From contig JBPCKT010000134.1 of the NCBI GenBank assembly GCA_051004015.1, forward strand, positions 1 to 12,686: a DNA stretch of 12,686 nt. The letters are read 5' to 3'. Position 1 is the stretch's first letter. Every line of letters starts with the position of its first letter. The DNA is from SXOA01 sp051004015. GTDB lineage: Bacteria; Planctomycetota; Planctomycetia; Pirellulales; Pirellulaceae. A program made the translations under genes and the position numbers. Positions 6,083 to 12,686 of this stretch are shown here, in pieces. Under the pieces are notes generated by a model. That model made no database searches. It worked only from the letters and a program-made list of their open reading frames with translations, and was not told the DNA's origin.

Positions 6083-7192
6083 GTGCCGACCCAACACCTG
6101 GCCCTCCGGGCTATGCTTGCCTTCTTGTCGATCCTCGCCGTTCCCTGCATGGCAGGCGAGGAATTCCGGAGCACCAGCTTGCTGATGGAATCCGAGGCGC
6201 TGGCCGCGGAAACTGCCGCCAGCGACCTTGGCGAGGCGGCCGACGACTGCTGTTGCCAAGCCTGCTACGGGCCCTCCTGGTTCACAGGGGCAGAGATTAC
6301 GTTCATGGGTTACGACGCCCGCACGGGGGGTCGCATCAACCTAAGCTTCGACGATTCGGGCACTGCCGGCACGGACTATTCCGTTCGCGATGGCAACAAT
6401 GCCCAGAGCCTCACCTACACGCCGCGTATCTGGATCGGCCGGCAGTTTGGCGAAAAATGGGGAGTCGTCGGCCGCTTCTGGAACCTCACCGACTTCACCA
6501 CGCATCGCCCCGAGCCGGTGCCCGGTCAGGTGAACCTTACCAATTTTGCCACCAAAACGGAGTTCGACCGCGCACGACTTTACACGATTGACATCGAAGC
6601 GATTCGCAGCTTCACTCCCGGCAAGTGGAAGATCGACGGGACCATCGGTGCTCGGCAGGCGTCCATTTTGACGGACGCGAAAATCGACGTGTTCGGCGTT
6701 TTCACGACGGGCAATTTCGTGAATATGTCGCTGTCCAATGGATTCAAGTTTGACGGCGCTGGTGTGACCAGTGCCCTCATCGGCCGTCGTCAAATCGGCC
6801 AGTCGAACGCGCATCTCTTCCTGGGCGTCCGTGCATCGCAGTTGTGGGGCCGCACCGACTCCTTCGGCCGGGCGGTAGGCACCGTCGCCGATTCCCCGAG
6901 CGCTCCACTGGTGGGAGCTGCCACCGTCACCCGCAACAACGCGATCGCGGACATGACCATCGCCGAGCTCCAGGTCGGCGTGCAGTGGGATTTCCCGATC
7001 GAGAGCGCTCCAATGCTGGCCTTTTTCCGCACTTCGTTCGAATATCAAAACTGGAGCGTCAACGGCCCGCTCACCGGCGGAGCCGGTTTTGGCGGCACGA
7101 TTGGTACCCTGACCACTAACAGTTTCTCTCGAGCGGGAGTGGGCGAGGCCCAACTTTACGGTCTCGCGATCGCCACCGGCTTTACCTGGTAG
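6083..7192 (+). CDS. Predicted outer-membrane beta-barrel protein, secreted
   Basis: The GTG start at 6083 is chosen because GGAG (6074-6077) lies five bases upstream and it yields a textbook signal peptide (MPTQHLALRAMLAFLSILAV, then PCMAG, cleavage near residue 25). The mature part has a short linker, a Cys cluster DDCCCQACYG (residues 54-63), then WFTGAEITFMGYDARTGG and alternating hydrophobic/polar strands to the end. The last residues are ATGFTW, with a terminal aromatic residue as expected for insertion by the BAM machinery. Total 369 aa, enough for about 12-16 strands. The head resembles planctomycete Lpg1974/BBP7-like porin families, but family assignment is inferred. It may form a channel or be structural. 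Its 3' end overlaps the convergent kinase 2 gene by 37 bases. Confidence 0.8.
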   Translation: MPTQHLALRAMLAFLSILAVPCMAGEEFRSTSLLMESEALAAETAASDLGEAADDCCCQACYGPSWFTGAEITFMGYDARTGGRINLSFDDSGTAGTDYSVRDGNNAQSLTYTPRIWIGRQFGEKWGVVGRFWNLTDFTTHRPEPVPGQVNLTNFATKTEFDRARLYTIDIEAIRSFTPGKWKIDGTIGARQASILTDAKIDVFGVFTTGNFVNMSLSNGFKFDGAGVTSALIGRRQIGQSNAHLFLGVRASQLWGRTDSFGRAVGTVADSPSAPLVGAATVTRNNAIADMTIAELQVGVQWDFPIESAPMLAFFRTSFEYQNWSVNGPLTGGAGFGGTIGTLTTNSFSRAGVGEAQLYGLAIATGFTW

Positions 7193-8772
7193 GTTGCCAA
7201 TGGCGGCGCGCCCAGTCGGACGAACAAGAGCAGCATACCGATAAAGGCCAATGCGACGATGACGAAGGTGATCATCGCGACGTGGACCCAAGTCAGATTG
7301 CGGCGAGCGTAACGAAAGAGGCGCTGAGAAGAGGTTTCAGCGAGGGCCGTGATCGGTTCGTCGGCCAGGAATCGCTCGATATCCTGAGCGAGCGCTTCGC
7401 AGCTCGGGTAACGGTTTGCGGGCAACGGGGCGAGAGCTTTGAGGCAAATTGCTTCCAGCGGAGGCGGAACGCCGCGACAGAGGGTCCGCGGGGGCGCGTA
7501 CTCCGCGGTCTGGGCTTTACGGAGCAACTCTTCGCGGGTTCCCCCAGCGTACGGAGGCTGGCCGGTAAGGATTTCGTAGAGGATGGCCCCGAGGCTGAAG
7601 ATGTCACTCGCCGGTCCGAGCAAATCGAGCCGGCCTTGCGCTTGCTCGGGACTCATGAAGGACGGAGTTCCGAGCGTGGATCCCAGCAGCGTGGATTGGC
7701 CTTCGCTGATGGAGGATTCCAAAGCGGGTTCGGGAAGATAGAAGGTGCTGAGGGTTGTGTTCACCGGCCTCTTTTTGGCCACTGCCGTCGGCACCTGGCC
7801 GAGCGGCTTGGCCAGGCCCCAATCCACGATGAGCGTTTCGCCGTATTTTCCCAACATGATGTTGCCCGGCTTGAGATCCCGGTGCAAAACTCCGCGGCTA
7901 TGGGCGTAGTCCATTGCTTCGCATACGGCGATGAGGCGTTGCAGGAGCTTGCGGAGCTCGAGGTTCTCATCGGTAGCCGTGAGCTTTCGGCCAGGGAACG
8001 AAGAATCCGCGTACTCGCTGCCGCTGCCCGAGCTTCCTCCTGACGGCTGCTTGCCTTCCCCCGCCGCTTGTCCCCGGCCGAACCTGTGGTGGAATTTGGC
8101 GATGCCTTCCTTCAGGCTTTTGCCGCGGACAAACCGCATGGCATAAAATGGACGGCCATCGGGATAGGCCCCCAGTCCGTACACCGGAACAATGCCGGGG
8201 TGCTCCAGGCTGCCGGTCACTTCCGCCTCGCGGATGAAGCGGCCGCGGCTTTCCGCGTCGTCGGAGCGATCCGGCTTGATTTCCTTGAGGGCGACCTCGC
8301 GGCTCAACTCGTTGTCGTACGCGACAAAGACCCTTCCCAAGCCTCCTTCCGCGTGCGGACGGAGGATGCGAAACCGCACCGTCTGAGAGCTCGCCGAGCC
8401 GCCGGCAAGCGTGGCATAGGGGTCTGCTTCGGCTGGGGAAGCGGCACTGCTGGGAATGTGGGCGATGGACGCTTCGAGCTCCTGGTCCTGCAAGCTGGCC
8501 AGCTCCCCGCGCAGAGAATCGAGCGAACGAAGGGATGCCAGGCTCTGTTCGGGACTGTCTGCATGGCGGCGAATATGAGCCTCCACCAGCGGCTCGATAA
8601 GTTGACGGTCGTCGAGCTGAAACGCCCCAGCTTGGACGAGGTGCTCGGCCAGCGATATCTCTTTGGCGAGCACCCAAGCCTGCATTCCGGCCAGGAGCTG
8701 CTCGCGAGTGATGAAATCCATCTGCAGGGCGAGAATGCCGAACAGGAGATTGCGGTCGCTAGAAGGAGCCAT
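7156..8772 (-). CDS. Membrane Ser/Thr protein kinase, DWG variant
   Basis: A 538-residue kinase starting at ATG 8772 (MAPSSDRNLLFGILALQMDF). An upstream in-frame extension would run antisense-free through the tRNA gene and is rejected. The N-terminal ~130 residues form a helical, planctomycete-typical region (FITREQLLAGMQAWVLAKEI). The kinase domain spans ~134-470: glycine loop AEGGLGRV (first Gly replaced by Ala), ALK lysine 163, HRDLKPGN (297-304), DWG in place of DFG (317-319, IVDWGLAK) and SPEQ (374-377). A ~45-residue Gly/Ser-rich insertion (QPSGGSSGSGSEYADSS) splits the domain before helix E. One membrane helix lies at ~498-520 with a short tail. VVDWGLAK-type kinases are a large planctomycete group and the catalytic Lys, HRD Asp and metal-binding Asp are all present, so activity is expected. 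Ribosome site weak. It lies 52 bp behind the tRNA on the same strand. Confidence 0.9.
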   Translation of the reverse strand: MAPSSDRNLLFGILALQMDFITREQLLAGMQAWVLAKEISLAEHLVQAGAFQLDDRQLIEPLVEAHIRRHADSPEQSLASLRSLDSLRGELASLQDQELEASIAHIPSSAASPAEADPYATLAGGSASSQTVRFRILRPHAEGGLGRVFVAYDNELSREVALKEIKPDRSDDAESRGRFIREAEVTGSLEHPGIVPVYGLGAYPDGRPFYAMRFVRGKSLKEGIAKFHHRFGRGQAAGEGKQPSGGSSGSGSEYADSSFPGRKLTATDENLELRKLLQRLIAVCEAMDYAHSRGVLHRDLKPGNIMLGKYGETLIVDWGLAKPLGQVPTAVAKKRPVNTTLSTFYLPEPALESSISEGQSTLLGSTLGTPSFMSPEQAQGRLDLLGPASDIFSLGAILYEILTGQPPYAGGTREELLRKAQTAEYAPPRTLCRGVPPPLEAICLKALAPLPANRYPSCEALAQDIERFLADEPITALAETSSQRLFRYARRNLTWVHVAMITFVIVALAFIGMLLLFVRLGAPPLATYQVKPVAIARP

Positions 8773-8824
8773 GGGACCGAGATAGGAACGAGGAAGACTG
8801 GCCCAAAAACCTCTTCCGCGGGAG

Positions 8825-8907
8825 TACCAGAGGGGGGACTTGAACCCCCACGACCTTGCGGTCACAGGATTTTGAATCCAGCGCGTCTGCCATTCCGCCA
8901 CTCTGGC
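8825..8907 (-). tRNA. tRNA-Leu (anticodon CAA)
   Basis: The minus strand folds as a class II tRNA. The acceptor arm is GCCAGAG/CTCTGGT with a G1-U72 wobble, the D arm is GTGGCGGAATGGCAGAC and the anticodon loop is TTCAAAA, so the anticodon is CAA and reads UUG. The variable arm is GACC-GCAA-GGTC and the T arm GGGGG-TTCAAGT-CCCCC. The discriminator base is A73, as expected for leucine. CCA is not encoded. The anticodon stem CTGGA/TCCTG has one U28-U42 mismatch. Confidence 0.95.
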
Positions 8908-8988
8908 CTATACATCGCTCGGCCGCCCCTAGCAGGAGAGGAGCGGGCGATCACAGGTTCGGAGAACCGGTGAGAATTCAACTGTATG

Positions 8989-10440
8989 CTACCGAGGCAA
9001 CTCCTTCAACCATGCGGCGGCTTCCTTGTAGCTGGGGTCGAGCTGCACTAGCTCGGTTAAATAACGCCTGGCGAGCTGCTGCATTTTGATGCGGCGGGCG
9101 AGGCCGCCGGCGAGATAGAGGGCCTGCTTCCTGCCTTCCAACTGCTCGGGGAGCATGGCGGATTCCGCGGCCAGACGATAGCGCTGCAGCGCCTCGGGAA
9201 ATTCCCGCAGCTCCTCGTGTGAACGGCCCATTTCCAATGCGGCCAGCGGCTTTTGCACCGGATCATGTAAGGCTTCGGTGAAGCATTGCAAAGCCTCGCG
9301 GATCTTTCCCGCCTGCCGCAGCCGGAGCCCAAGTTGGTAGCGAATGGCGGCGTTGTTCGGCTCACGCAGCGAGCGACTGACGAAGACCTCGGTTTCAAAG
9401 CGGTCCCGCTCGCGGCAGAGCTCGGCGAGATGCCCTTTGGCTTCTTCATCGTCATCTTTGGCCGCGATTTGCCTGGCCAGCGCAATTTTTCGGCTCATGC
9501 GGAGCATCACCACGTCTTCCCACAATTGGCGGACGCGGTGGTCATCCGTGGAGGTCTTCCCTTTGGCGAGCAGCCGCTCGGCGTCGTAGTCGCGCCCCAT
9601 CTCGAGGTACATCGGAATGAGATCGACGTAATAATCGGGATTGGAAGGGTAATCACGAATGGCAGCTTCCAATTGCTGCACGGGGGTGAGCCGGAACTCC
9701 GCGGGCTGACTGGCCGCCGCGTTGACTTCGATGGGAATCGACTGGCCGGAGGAAACCGCGGCCAGGTCAATCTCCCCGGTGTCGTGATCGCGATTCTTTG
9801 CCTGAGATGCCTGGGAACCCGCTGCTGCACGAGACGGTGCGGGCTGCGGTTCATCGTCATCTTCCCTTTGCAGCGGCGGCCGCTCCTTTTCTCCTCGTTG
9901 GCGGCTCTTTTCGATGGAGAGCGCGGTGACCATCCGCGCCGCTTCTTCGTCGCCGGGCGCCAACTCGCCAACTCTCTGCCAGGAATTGATGGCTTCGTCG
10001 AATTTCTTCATTCTGGCCAGTGAGCGTCCACACTGCCGGTTGACTTCCAAATTGCCCGGGCCGGCTTCATAGGCCATTTGAAGATAGCGCAGCTCCACCT
10101 CCTCGAATCCCTCCGCCGCACAGGCCTCGACAACGGCCAGCAGAGTAGGGATATGCCAGGGGTTGGAAGACAATCCTTGCGTGCCTAGCCGCAGTACCTC
10201 CGCCCAATCCGCTTCGTCCACCGCTTGGGCGATGGCGGCGCTCAACTCTGCATGAGGCCCGGCCACGACCCCGGTCTGGCGGACCTTTCGAGCCAGATTG
10301 AGCAGAAAGCCGTCGACGTAGTCATAGTTTGCAGGGTCGGCGATCACGCACTCGGAGAGCAGTTGGTGCGCGCGGTCATACTCGGCCTTCCTGGCCAGGT
10401 TCATCCCTTCGGTGTAGCGGTCCGTAAGTAGCGTGGTCAT
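8989..10440 (-). CDS. Tetratricopeptide-repeat protein (483 aa)
   Basis: ATG 10440 to stop at 8989. The N-terminus (LTDRYTEGMNLARKAEYDRA) is helical. TPR-like helix pairs cover ~80-165 (WHIPTLLAVVEACAAEG, YLQMAYEAGPGNLEVNRQCG, FDEAINSWQRVGELAPGDEE) and ~253-480 (QQLEAAIRDYPSNPDYYVDL, YQLGLRLRQAGKIREALQCF, ALEMGRSHEELREFPEALQR, YLTELVQLDPSYKEAAAWLK). Between them, ~170-250 is a charged, low-complexity linker (QREDDDEPQPAPSRAAAGSQ). There is no signal peptide or membrane segment, so it is likely a cytoplasmic scaffold. TPR proteins bind partner proteins; the partner is unknown. It starts 102 bp behind the DUF2892-like gene and ends 81 bp before the tRNA, all on the minus strand. Confidence 0.9.
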   Translation of the reverse strand: MTTLLTDRYTEGMNLARKAEYDRAHQLLSECVIADPANYDYVDGFLLNLARKVRQTGVVAGPHAELSAAIAQAVDEADWAEVLRLGTQGLSSNPWHIPTLLAVVEACAAEGFEEVELRYLQMAYEAGPGNLEVNRQCGRSLARMKKFDEAINSWQRVGELAPGDEEAARMVTALSIEKSRQRGEKERPPLQREDDDEPQPAPSRAAAGSQASQAKNRDHDTGEIDLAAVSSGQSIPIEVNAAASQPAEFRLTPVQQLEAAIRDYPSNPDYYVDLIPMYLEMGRDYDAERLLAKGKTSTDDHRVRQLWEDVVMLRMSRKIALARQIAAKDDDEEAKGHLAELCRERDRFETEVFVSRSLREPNNAAIRYQLGLRLRQAGKIREALQCFTEALHDPVQKPLAALEMGRSHEELREFPEALQRYRLAAESAMLPEQLEGRKQALYLAGGLARRIKMQQLARRYLTELVQLDPSYKEAAAWLKELPR

Positions 10441-10542
10441 GCGGCTTCTGCCTGGTTCCCTCCCCTAAGGCAGCTTGCATTATAACGCCGCACCGCCTCA
10501 TCACTGAGAGGGCGAATCCAAGTGTGCGCGCCCACTTCAGCT

Positions 10543-11007
10543 CTAGCGGCGAACGGCTGCGATTGCCTGCCGCGCGCCGTGCTCGCCATTGCTGCTGCCG
10601 GAGAGGTTGCCGAAGTCGCCACGGAGGGCCTTGAGGGCATACCGCTCCTCATCAATCTCCGTGGCGGTGCGAACGCCCAGCCGGCGGAACAAGGAAATCG
10701 GAGGGCACCACCCCTGCACTGCATGTTGCAACAGAAAACCGGCAACCAGCGCAGGCAGGATGAACAAGCGGCGGTCGACCGTGGCGCCCAGCATGAGGCC
10801 AATGAGCACGACGGAAGCCGCGTTCGCCTCCAGCACCCGCTCGATGTCCCACTCTTCTTCCAGCGCTTGCAGGCGGCGATTAATGGCTTCATCACCTAGC
10901 TGGGTATAGTGAGCGACATTCATTTCGGTCTGCCGCCAGATTCGCTGGTTGTCCTCGGGCGCGGTATGGAGCGGGACGCGTTCTACGGTGGAGGGAATGG
11001 CGGCCAT
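10543..11007 (-). CDS. DUF2892/YgaP-like membrane protein (154 aa)
   Basis: I use ATG 11007 (MAAIPSTVERVPLHTAPEDN); a TTG at 11058 would add 17 residues without a better ribosome site. After a polar ~50-residue N-terminus (with NRRLQALEEEWDIERVLEAN) there are two adjacent hydrophobic stretches at ~63-76 (AASVVLIGLMLGAT) and ~81-98 (LFILPALVAGFLLQHAVQ), then GWCPPISLFRRLGVRTATEI. An 'I-E-R-x-L' entry, a hydrophobic pair and a GWCP-x-x-x-L-x-R-x-x-G exit are the hallmarks of the DUF2892 (inner-membrane YgaP-type) domain. The family often stands beside rhodanese domains, but none is seen here. Cys101 in GWCP is the only cysteine. Role unknown. The gene is divergent from the ceramidase-family gene. 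Confidence 0.75.
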   Translation of the reverse strand: MAAIPSTVERVPLHTAPEDNQRIWRQTEMNVAHYTQLGDEAINRRLQALEEEWDIERVLEANAASVVLIGLMLGATVDRRLFILPALVAGFLLQHAVQGWCPPISLFRRLGVRTATEIDEERYALKALRGDFGNLSGSSNGEHGARQAIAAVRR

Positions 11008-11116
11008 GAGGAGGCTCTTTCTGGATAGGAATGAACGGGGCAATTCCTCAAGTAGCAAACCGCGTGCCCTCGCACCTTTGGTATATTGCGAGCCTCTCCT
11101 TCCTGGATTTTCGACC

Positions 11117-11120
11117 GGAG
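11117..11120 (+). promoter_or_regulatory. Ribosome site fixing the ceramidase-family start
   Basis: GGAG at 11117-11120 lies seven bases before ATG 11128. It sets this start over the upstream in-frame ATG at 11086, which has no such site and would place 14 extra residues before the signal peptide. Confidence 0.6.
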
Positions 11121-11127
11121 CCTAAAC

Positions 11128-12501
11128 ATGCCCTCCCTGTACCGACCTTTGTTTGTCCCGATCGCGCTGGTGCTCGCAGTTGCCTCATTTGTTTCCCCGG
11201 CGCACGCCGCAGCCACCTGGCGCGCCGGCGTTGCCAAAACCGTCATCACTCCCGAGAAGCCGATGTGGATGGCCGGGTATGCGTCGCGCGACCACGTGGC
11301 CGAAGGGAAGTCGATTGATCTGATGGGAAAGGCACTCGTGCTCGAAGATCCGGCTGGCGAGCGAGCTGTGCTGATTACGCTCGACCTGGTCGGCATTGAC
11401 CGGCCGCTGTCGCAGTCGATCTGCACGCAGCTCGAGAAGAAGTATGGACTTTCGCGCGACCAGGTTGCCATTAACTGCTCGCACACGCATAGCGGACCGG
11501 TCGTGGCCCGCAACCTGCGGCCGATGCACTACCTGATGCTCAGCGAGGAACAGAAGAAACAGGTGGACGACTATTCGCACTTTCTGGAAAACAAGCTTGT
11601 TGAAATAGTGGGCCAGGCCATCCAGAATCTCGCGCCGGCGATCGTCACATGGGGAAGCGGCAAGGCGACCTTCGCGGTCAATCGGCGGACGAACGTTCAG
11701 GACAAAGTCCCCGAGCTGCGGACGGCGGGCATGCTGAAGGGGCCGGTCGATCATGACGTACCAGTGCTGGCGGTTCGCGCGCCCAATGGCAAGCTCATCG
11801 CCGTCGCTTTCGGTTATGCATGCCATGCCACGGTGCTGGCGCTTTTCGATTGGTCCGGGGACTATCCCGGCTTTGCCCAACTAGAGCTCGAGAAGACGTA
11901 TCCCGATTGCGTCGCCCTGTTCTGGGCGGGCTGCGGCGGGGACCAGAATCCATTGCCGCGACGGACCGTGGAACTGGCCCAGAAATATGGCCGAAAGTTG
12001 GCGGAGAGCGTAGCCGCGGTTGTGGACGCGCCGATGCGGCCGGTGGAGGGTTCGCTCAAGACGAGCTACCAGGAAATCCCCGTGGCCCTGGACAAGCTGC
12101 CGACCAAGGAGCAACTGGAGCAGGACACGCAGTCGAAGGACAAGTACATCGCCTCCCGCGCGAAGCACCTGTTGGAGCAAGTCAATGAAGGCAAAGCCCT
12201 TTCGCCGACGTACCCTTATCCCGTCAGCGTCTGGAAAGTCGGGCCGGAGGTGCAGTGGGTCTTTCTCGGCGGCGAGGTGGTTATCGATTATCCGGTCCGC
12301 CTCAAGAGTGAGCTCACTGGCACCCGCACTTGGGTCGCCGGCTATAGCAACGACGTGATGGCCTACATCCCCTCCCGGCGTGTGCTGATGGAAGGTGGCT
12401 ACGAAGGGGGCGGCGCGATGGTCTACTACGGGCTGCCGAGCATTTGGGGACCGGAGGTGGAGGAAACCATCGTGAAGGAAGTTCACCGGCAGGCGAAGTA
12501 G
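11128..12501 (+). CDS. Secreted ceramidase-family (neutral/alkaline) protein, nucleophile motif changed
   Basis: 457 residues with a signal peptide (MPSLYRPLFVPIALVLAVAS, then FVSPAHA, cleavage near 27). The mature part follows the neutral/alkaline non-lysosomal ceramidase N-terminal fold: WRAGVAKTVITPEKPMWMAG (31-50), NCSHTHSGP (116-124), ACHATVL (231-237), FWAGCGGDQNP (265-275), GGEVVIDYP (381-389) and GYSNDVMAYIPSRR (405-418). In the characterised Pseudomonas enzyme, two His, a Glu and a Tyr bind zinc and a Ser in GDVSPN is the nucleophile. The SHTH and CHAT histidines, the GGE glutamate and the NDVMAY tyrosine are all here, but the nucleophile motif reads GDQNPLPR with no Ser. The C-terminal beta domain of full ceramidases is missing. 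Classical ceramide hydrolysis is therefore doubtful; a metal-dependent hydrolase of another secreted substrate is more likely. Start fixed by GGAG 7 bases upstream. Confidence 0.9.
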   Translation: MPSLYRPLFVPIALVLAVASFVSPAHAAATWRAGVAKTVITPEKPMWMAGYASRDHVAEGKSIDLMGKALVLEDPAGERAVLITLDLVGIDRPLSQSICTQLEKKYGLSRDQVAINCSHTHSGPVVARNLRPMHYLMLSEEQKKQVDDYSHFLENKLVEIVGQAIQNLAPAIVTWGSGKATFAVNRRTNVQDKVPELRTAGMLKGPVDHDVPVLAVRAPNGKLIAVAFGYACHATVLALFDWSGDYPGFAQLELEKTYPDCVALFWAGCGGDQNPLPRRTVELAQKYGRKLAESVAAVVDAPMRPVEGSLKTSYQEIPVALDKLPTKEQLEQDTQSKDKYIASRAKHLLEQVNEGKALSPTYPYPVSVWKVGPEVQWVFLGGEVVIDYPVRLKSELTGTRTWVAGYSNDVMAYIPSRRVLMEGGYEGGGAMVYYGLPSIWGPEVEETIVKEVHRQAK

Positions 12502-12503
12502 AA

Positions 12504-12532
12504 GCGCTGGAGTCCCGCGCGCTGGAGTCCCG
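12504..12532 (+). repeat. Two 14-bp direct repeats GCGCTGGAGTCCCG
   Basis: Copies lie at 12504-12517 and 12519-12532, one base apart, starting three bases after the ceramidase-family stop. Their TGGAGTCCCG core is the reverse complement of the CGGGACTCCA motif at 3829-3838. This suggests fragments of one dispersed intergenic repeat family. Confidence 0.6.
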
Positions 12533-12585
12533 GGGTCGGGGGGGGCGGGGGGGGGAAAGGGAGGGGGAGGAGGGGGGGGAAGGAG
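12533..12585. other. Purine/poly-G low-complexity run
   Basis: A run made almost wholly of G with a few A, one T and one C near its start; G-runs reach nine bases or more. It separates high-GC planctomycete sequence from AT-rich sequence of a different coding style. Such runs are typical of sequencing dark-base artefacts or a low-coverage join; a real G-tract is possible but less likely. Confidence 0.6.
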
Positions 12586-12686
12586 GAGCGTATTCGTAGC
12601 TTTATTATCAATGTAACCGATTATATTATGACCAGTGGCTTCAACTTTTTTTAATTCAACTGCAATATCTGCTGTCGGTTTTGTTC
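12586..12686 (-). CDS. Fragment of an M28-type peptidase, probably from another organism
   Basis: Read on the minus strand from the window edge, one frame is open for 33 codons: TKPTADIAVELKKVEATGHN then IIGYIDNKATNTL. After that it dissolves into Leu/Pro encoded by the poly-G run. The string HN(I/V)IGYIDN.A.. is what precedes the zinc-binding GAHYDHLG motif in many Bacteroidota M28 aminopeptidases. Codon use is AT-rich (AAA, ATA, AAT), unlike all other genes here. The metal-binding motif that should come next is replaced by the low-complexity run. The 5' part is beyond the window. The family call is from recall of the motif. Confidence 0.45.

Noticed and set aside
6140..6160. Possible lipoprotein cleavage site (LAVPC) in the barrel signal peptide
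   Set aside because: Proline directly before the cysteine does not fit a lipobox, which needs Gly, Ala or Ser there.
6341..7291. Minus-strand open frame of 316 codons over the barrel gene
   Set aside because: Arg/Gly/Ala-rich shadow; the plus strand has signal peptide, strands and terminal Trp.
8773..8901. N-terminal extension of kinase 2 to 8901
   Set aside because: It would translate the tRNA-Leu sequence; ATG 8772 gives the natural N-terminus.
8956..8968. GGTTC-GGA-GAACC stem between TPR gene and tRNA as terminator
   Set aside because: Five base pairs and no U-run; too weak to call.
8068..8973. Plus-strand open frame of 301 codons over kinase 2 and the tRNA
   Set aside because: It runs antisense through both the kinase motifs and the tRNA gene; shadow frame.
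1..12686. CRISPR array, origin of replication, or rRNA
   Set aside because: No regularly spaced direct repeats, DnaA-box cluster or rRNA sequence was seen.

Overview
The window reads as a high-GC planctomycete chromosome segment, probably from the Pirellulales/Gemmatales side. The evidence is a short protein with the MKFSIRDLLLVTVIVALALGWW-type leader, two transmembrane Ser/Thr kinases with 'SPEQ' activation segments (one with a C-terminal LamG-like domain, one with the 'DWG' variant), a Cys-rich-headed outer-membrane barrel, a GDQNP-type ceramidase-family protein, scattered genes on both strands and weak Shine-Dalgarno sites. Species cannot be named from the sequence.

Left part (1-2300): the 3' end of an ISL3-type transposase runs directly into the 3' remnant of a gene with no start of its own. 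After it come small plus-strand genes: a 38-aa membrane peptide, a 19-codon truncated copy of the MKFSIR leader, a 95-aa conserved-looking protein, the full 80-aa MKFSIR protein and a 232-aa protein of unknown function. A long imperfect hairpin (1363-1420) lies between the last two.

Middle (2300-3150): about 0.9 kb without an intact gene. It starts with GTGCGGC and carries a decayed group II intron 5' region with a frameshifted, stop-ridden start of the intron reverse transcriptase frame. It ends with a ~107-bp imperfect palindrome.

Right part (3147-12501): on the minus strand, a tandem-domain bacterial microcompartment shell protein lies 111 bp downstream of a LamG-bearing Ser/Thr kinase. 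Divergent from the kinase is a secreted outer-membrane beta-barrel gene whose 3' end overlaps that of a second Ser/Thr kinase by 37 bp. Behind that kinase on the same strand lie tRNA-Leu(CAA), a TPR protein and a DUF2892-like membrane protein. Divergent from this series is a secreted ceramidase-family protein that keeps the putative zinc ligands but lacks the canonical nucleophile motif.

The last ~185 bases break the pattern. After the ceramidase stop come two 14-bp direct repeats, a purine/poly-G run, then ~100 bp of AT-rich DNA whose minus strand encodes what looks like an M28-peptidase fragment of Bacteroidota type. This looks like a chimeric assembly join rather than biology. The most interesting biological item is the orphan tandem BMC shell protein beside a membrane kinase: no aldehyde dehydrogenase, aldolase or other shell genes are in the window.
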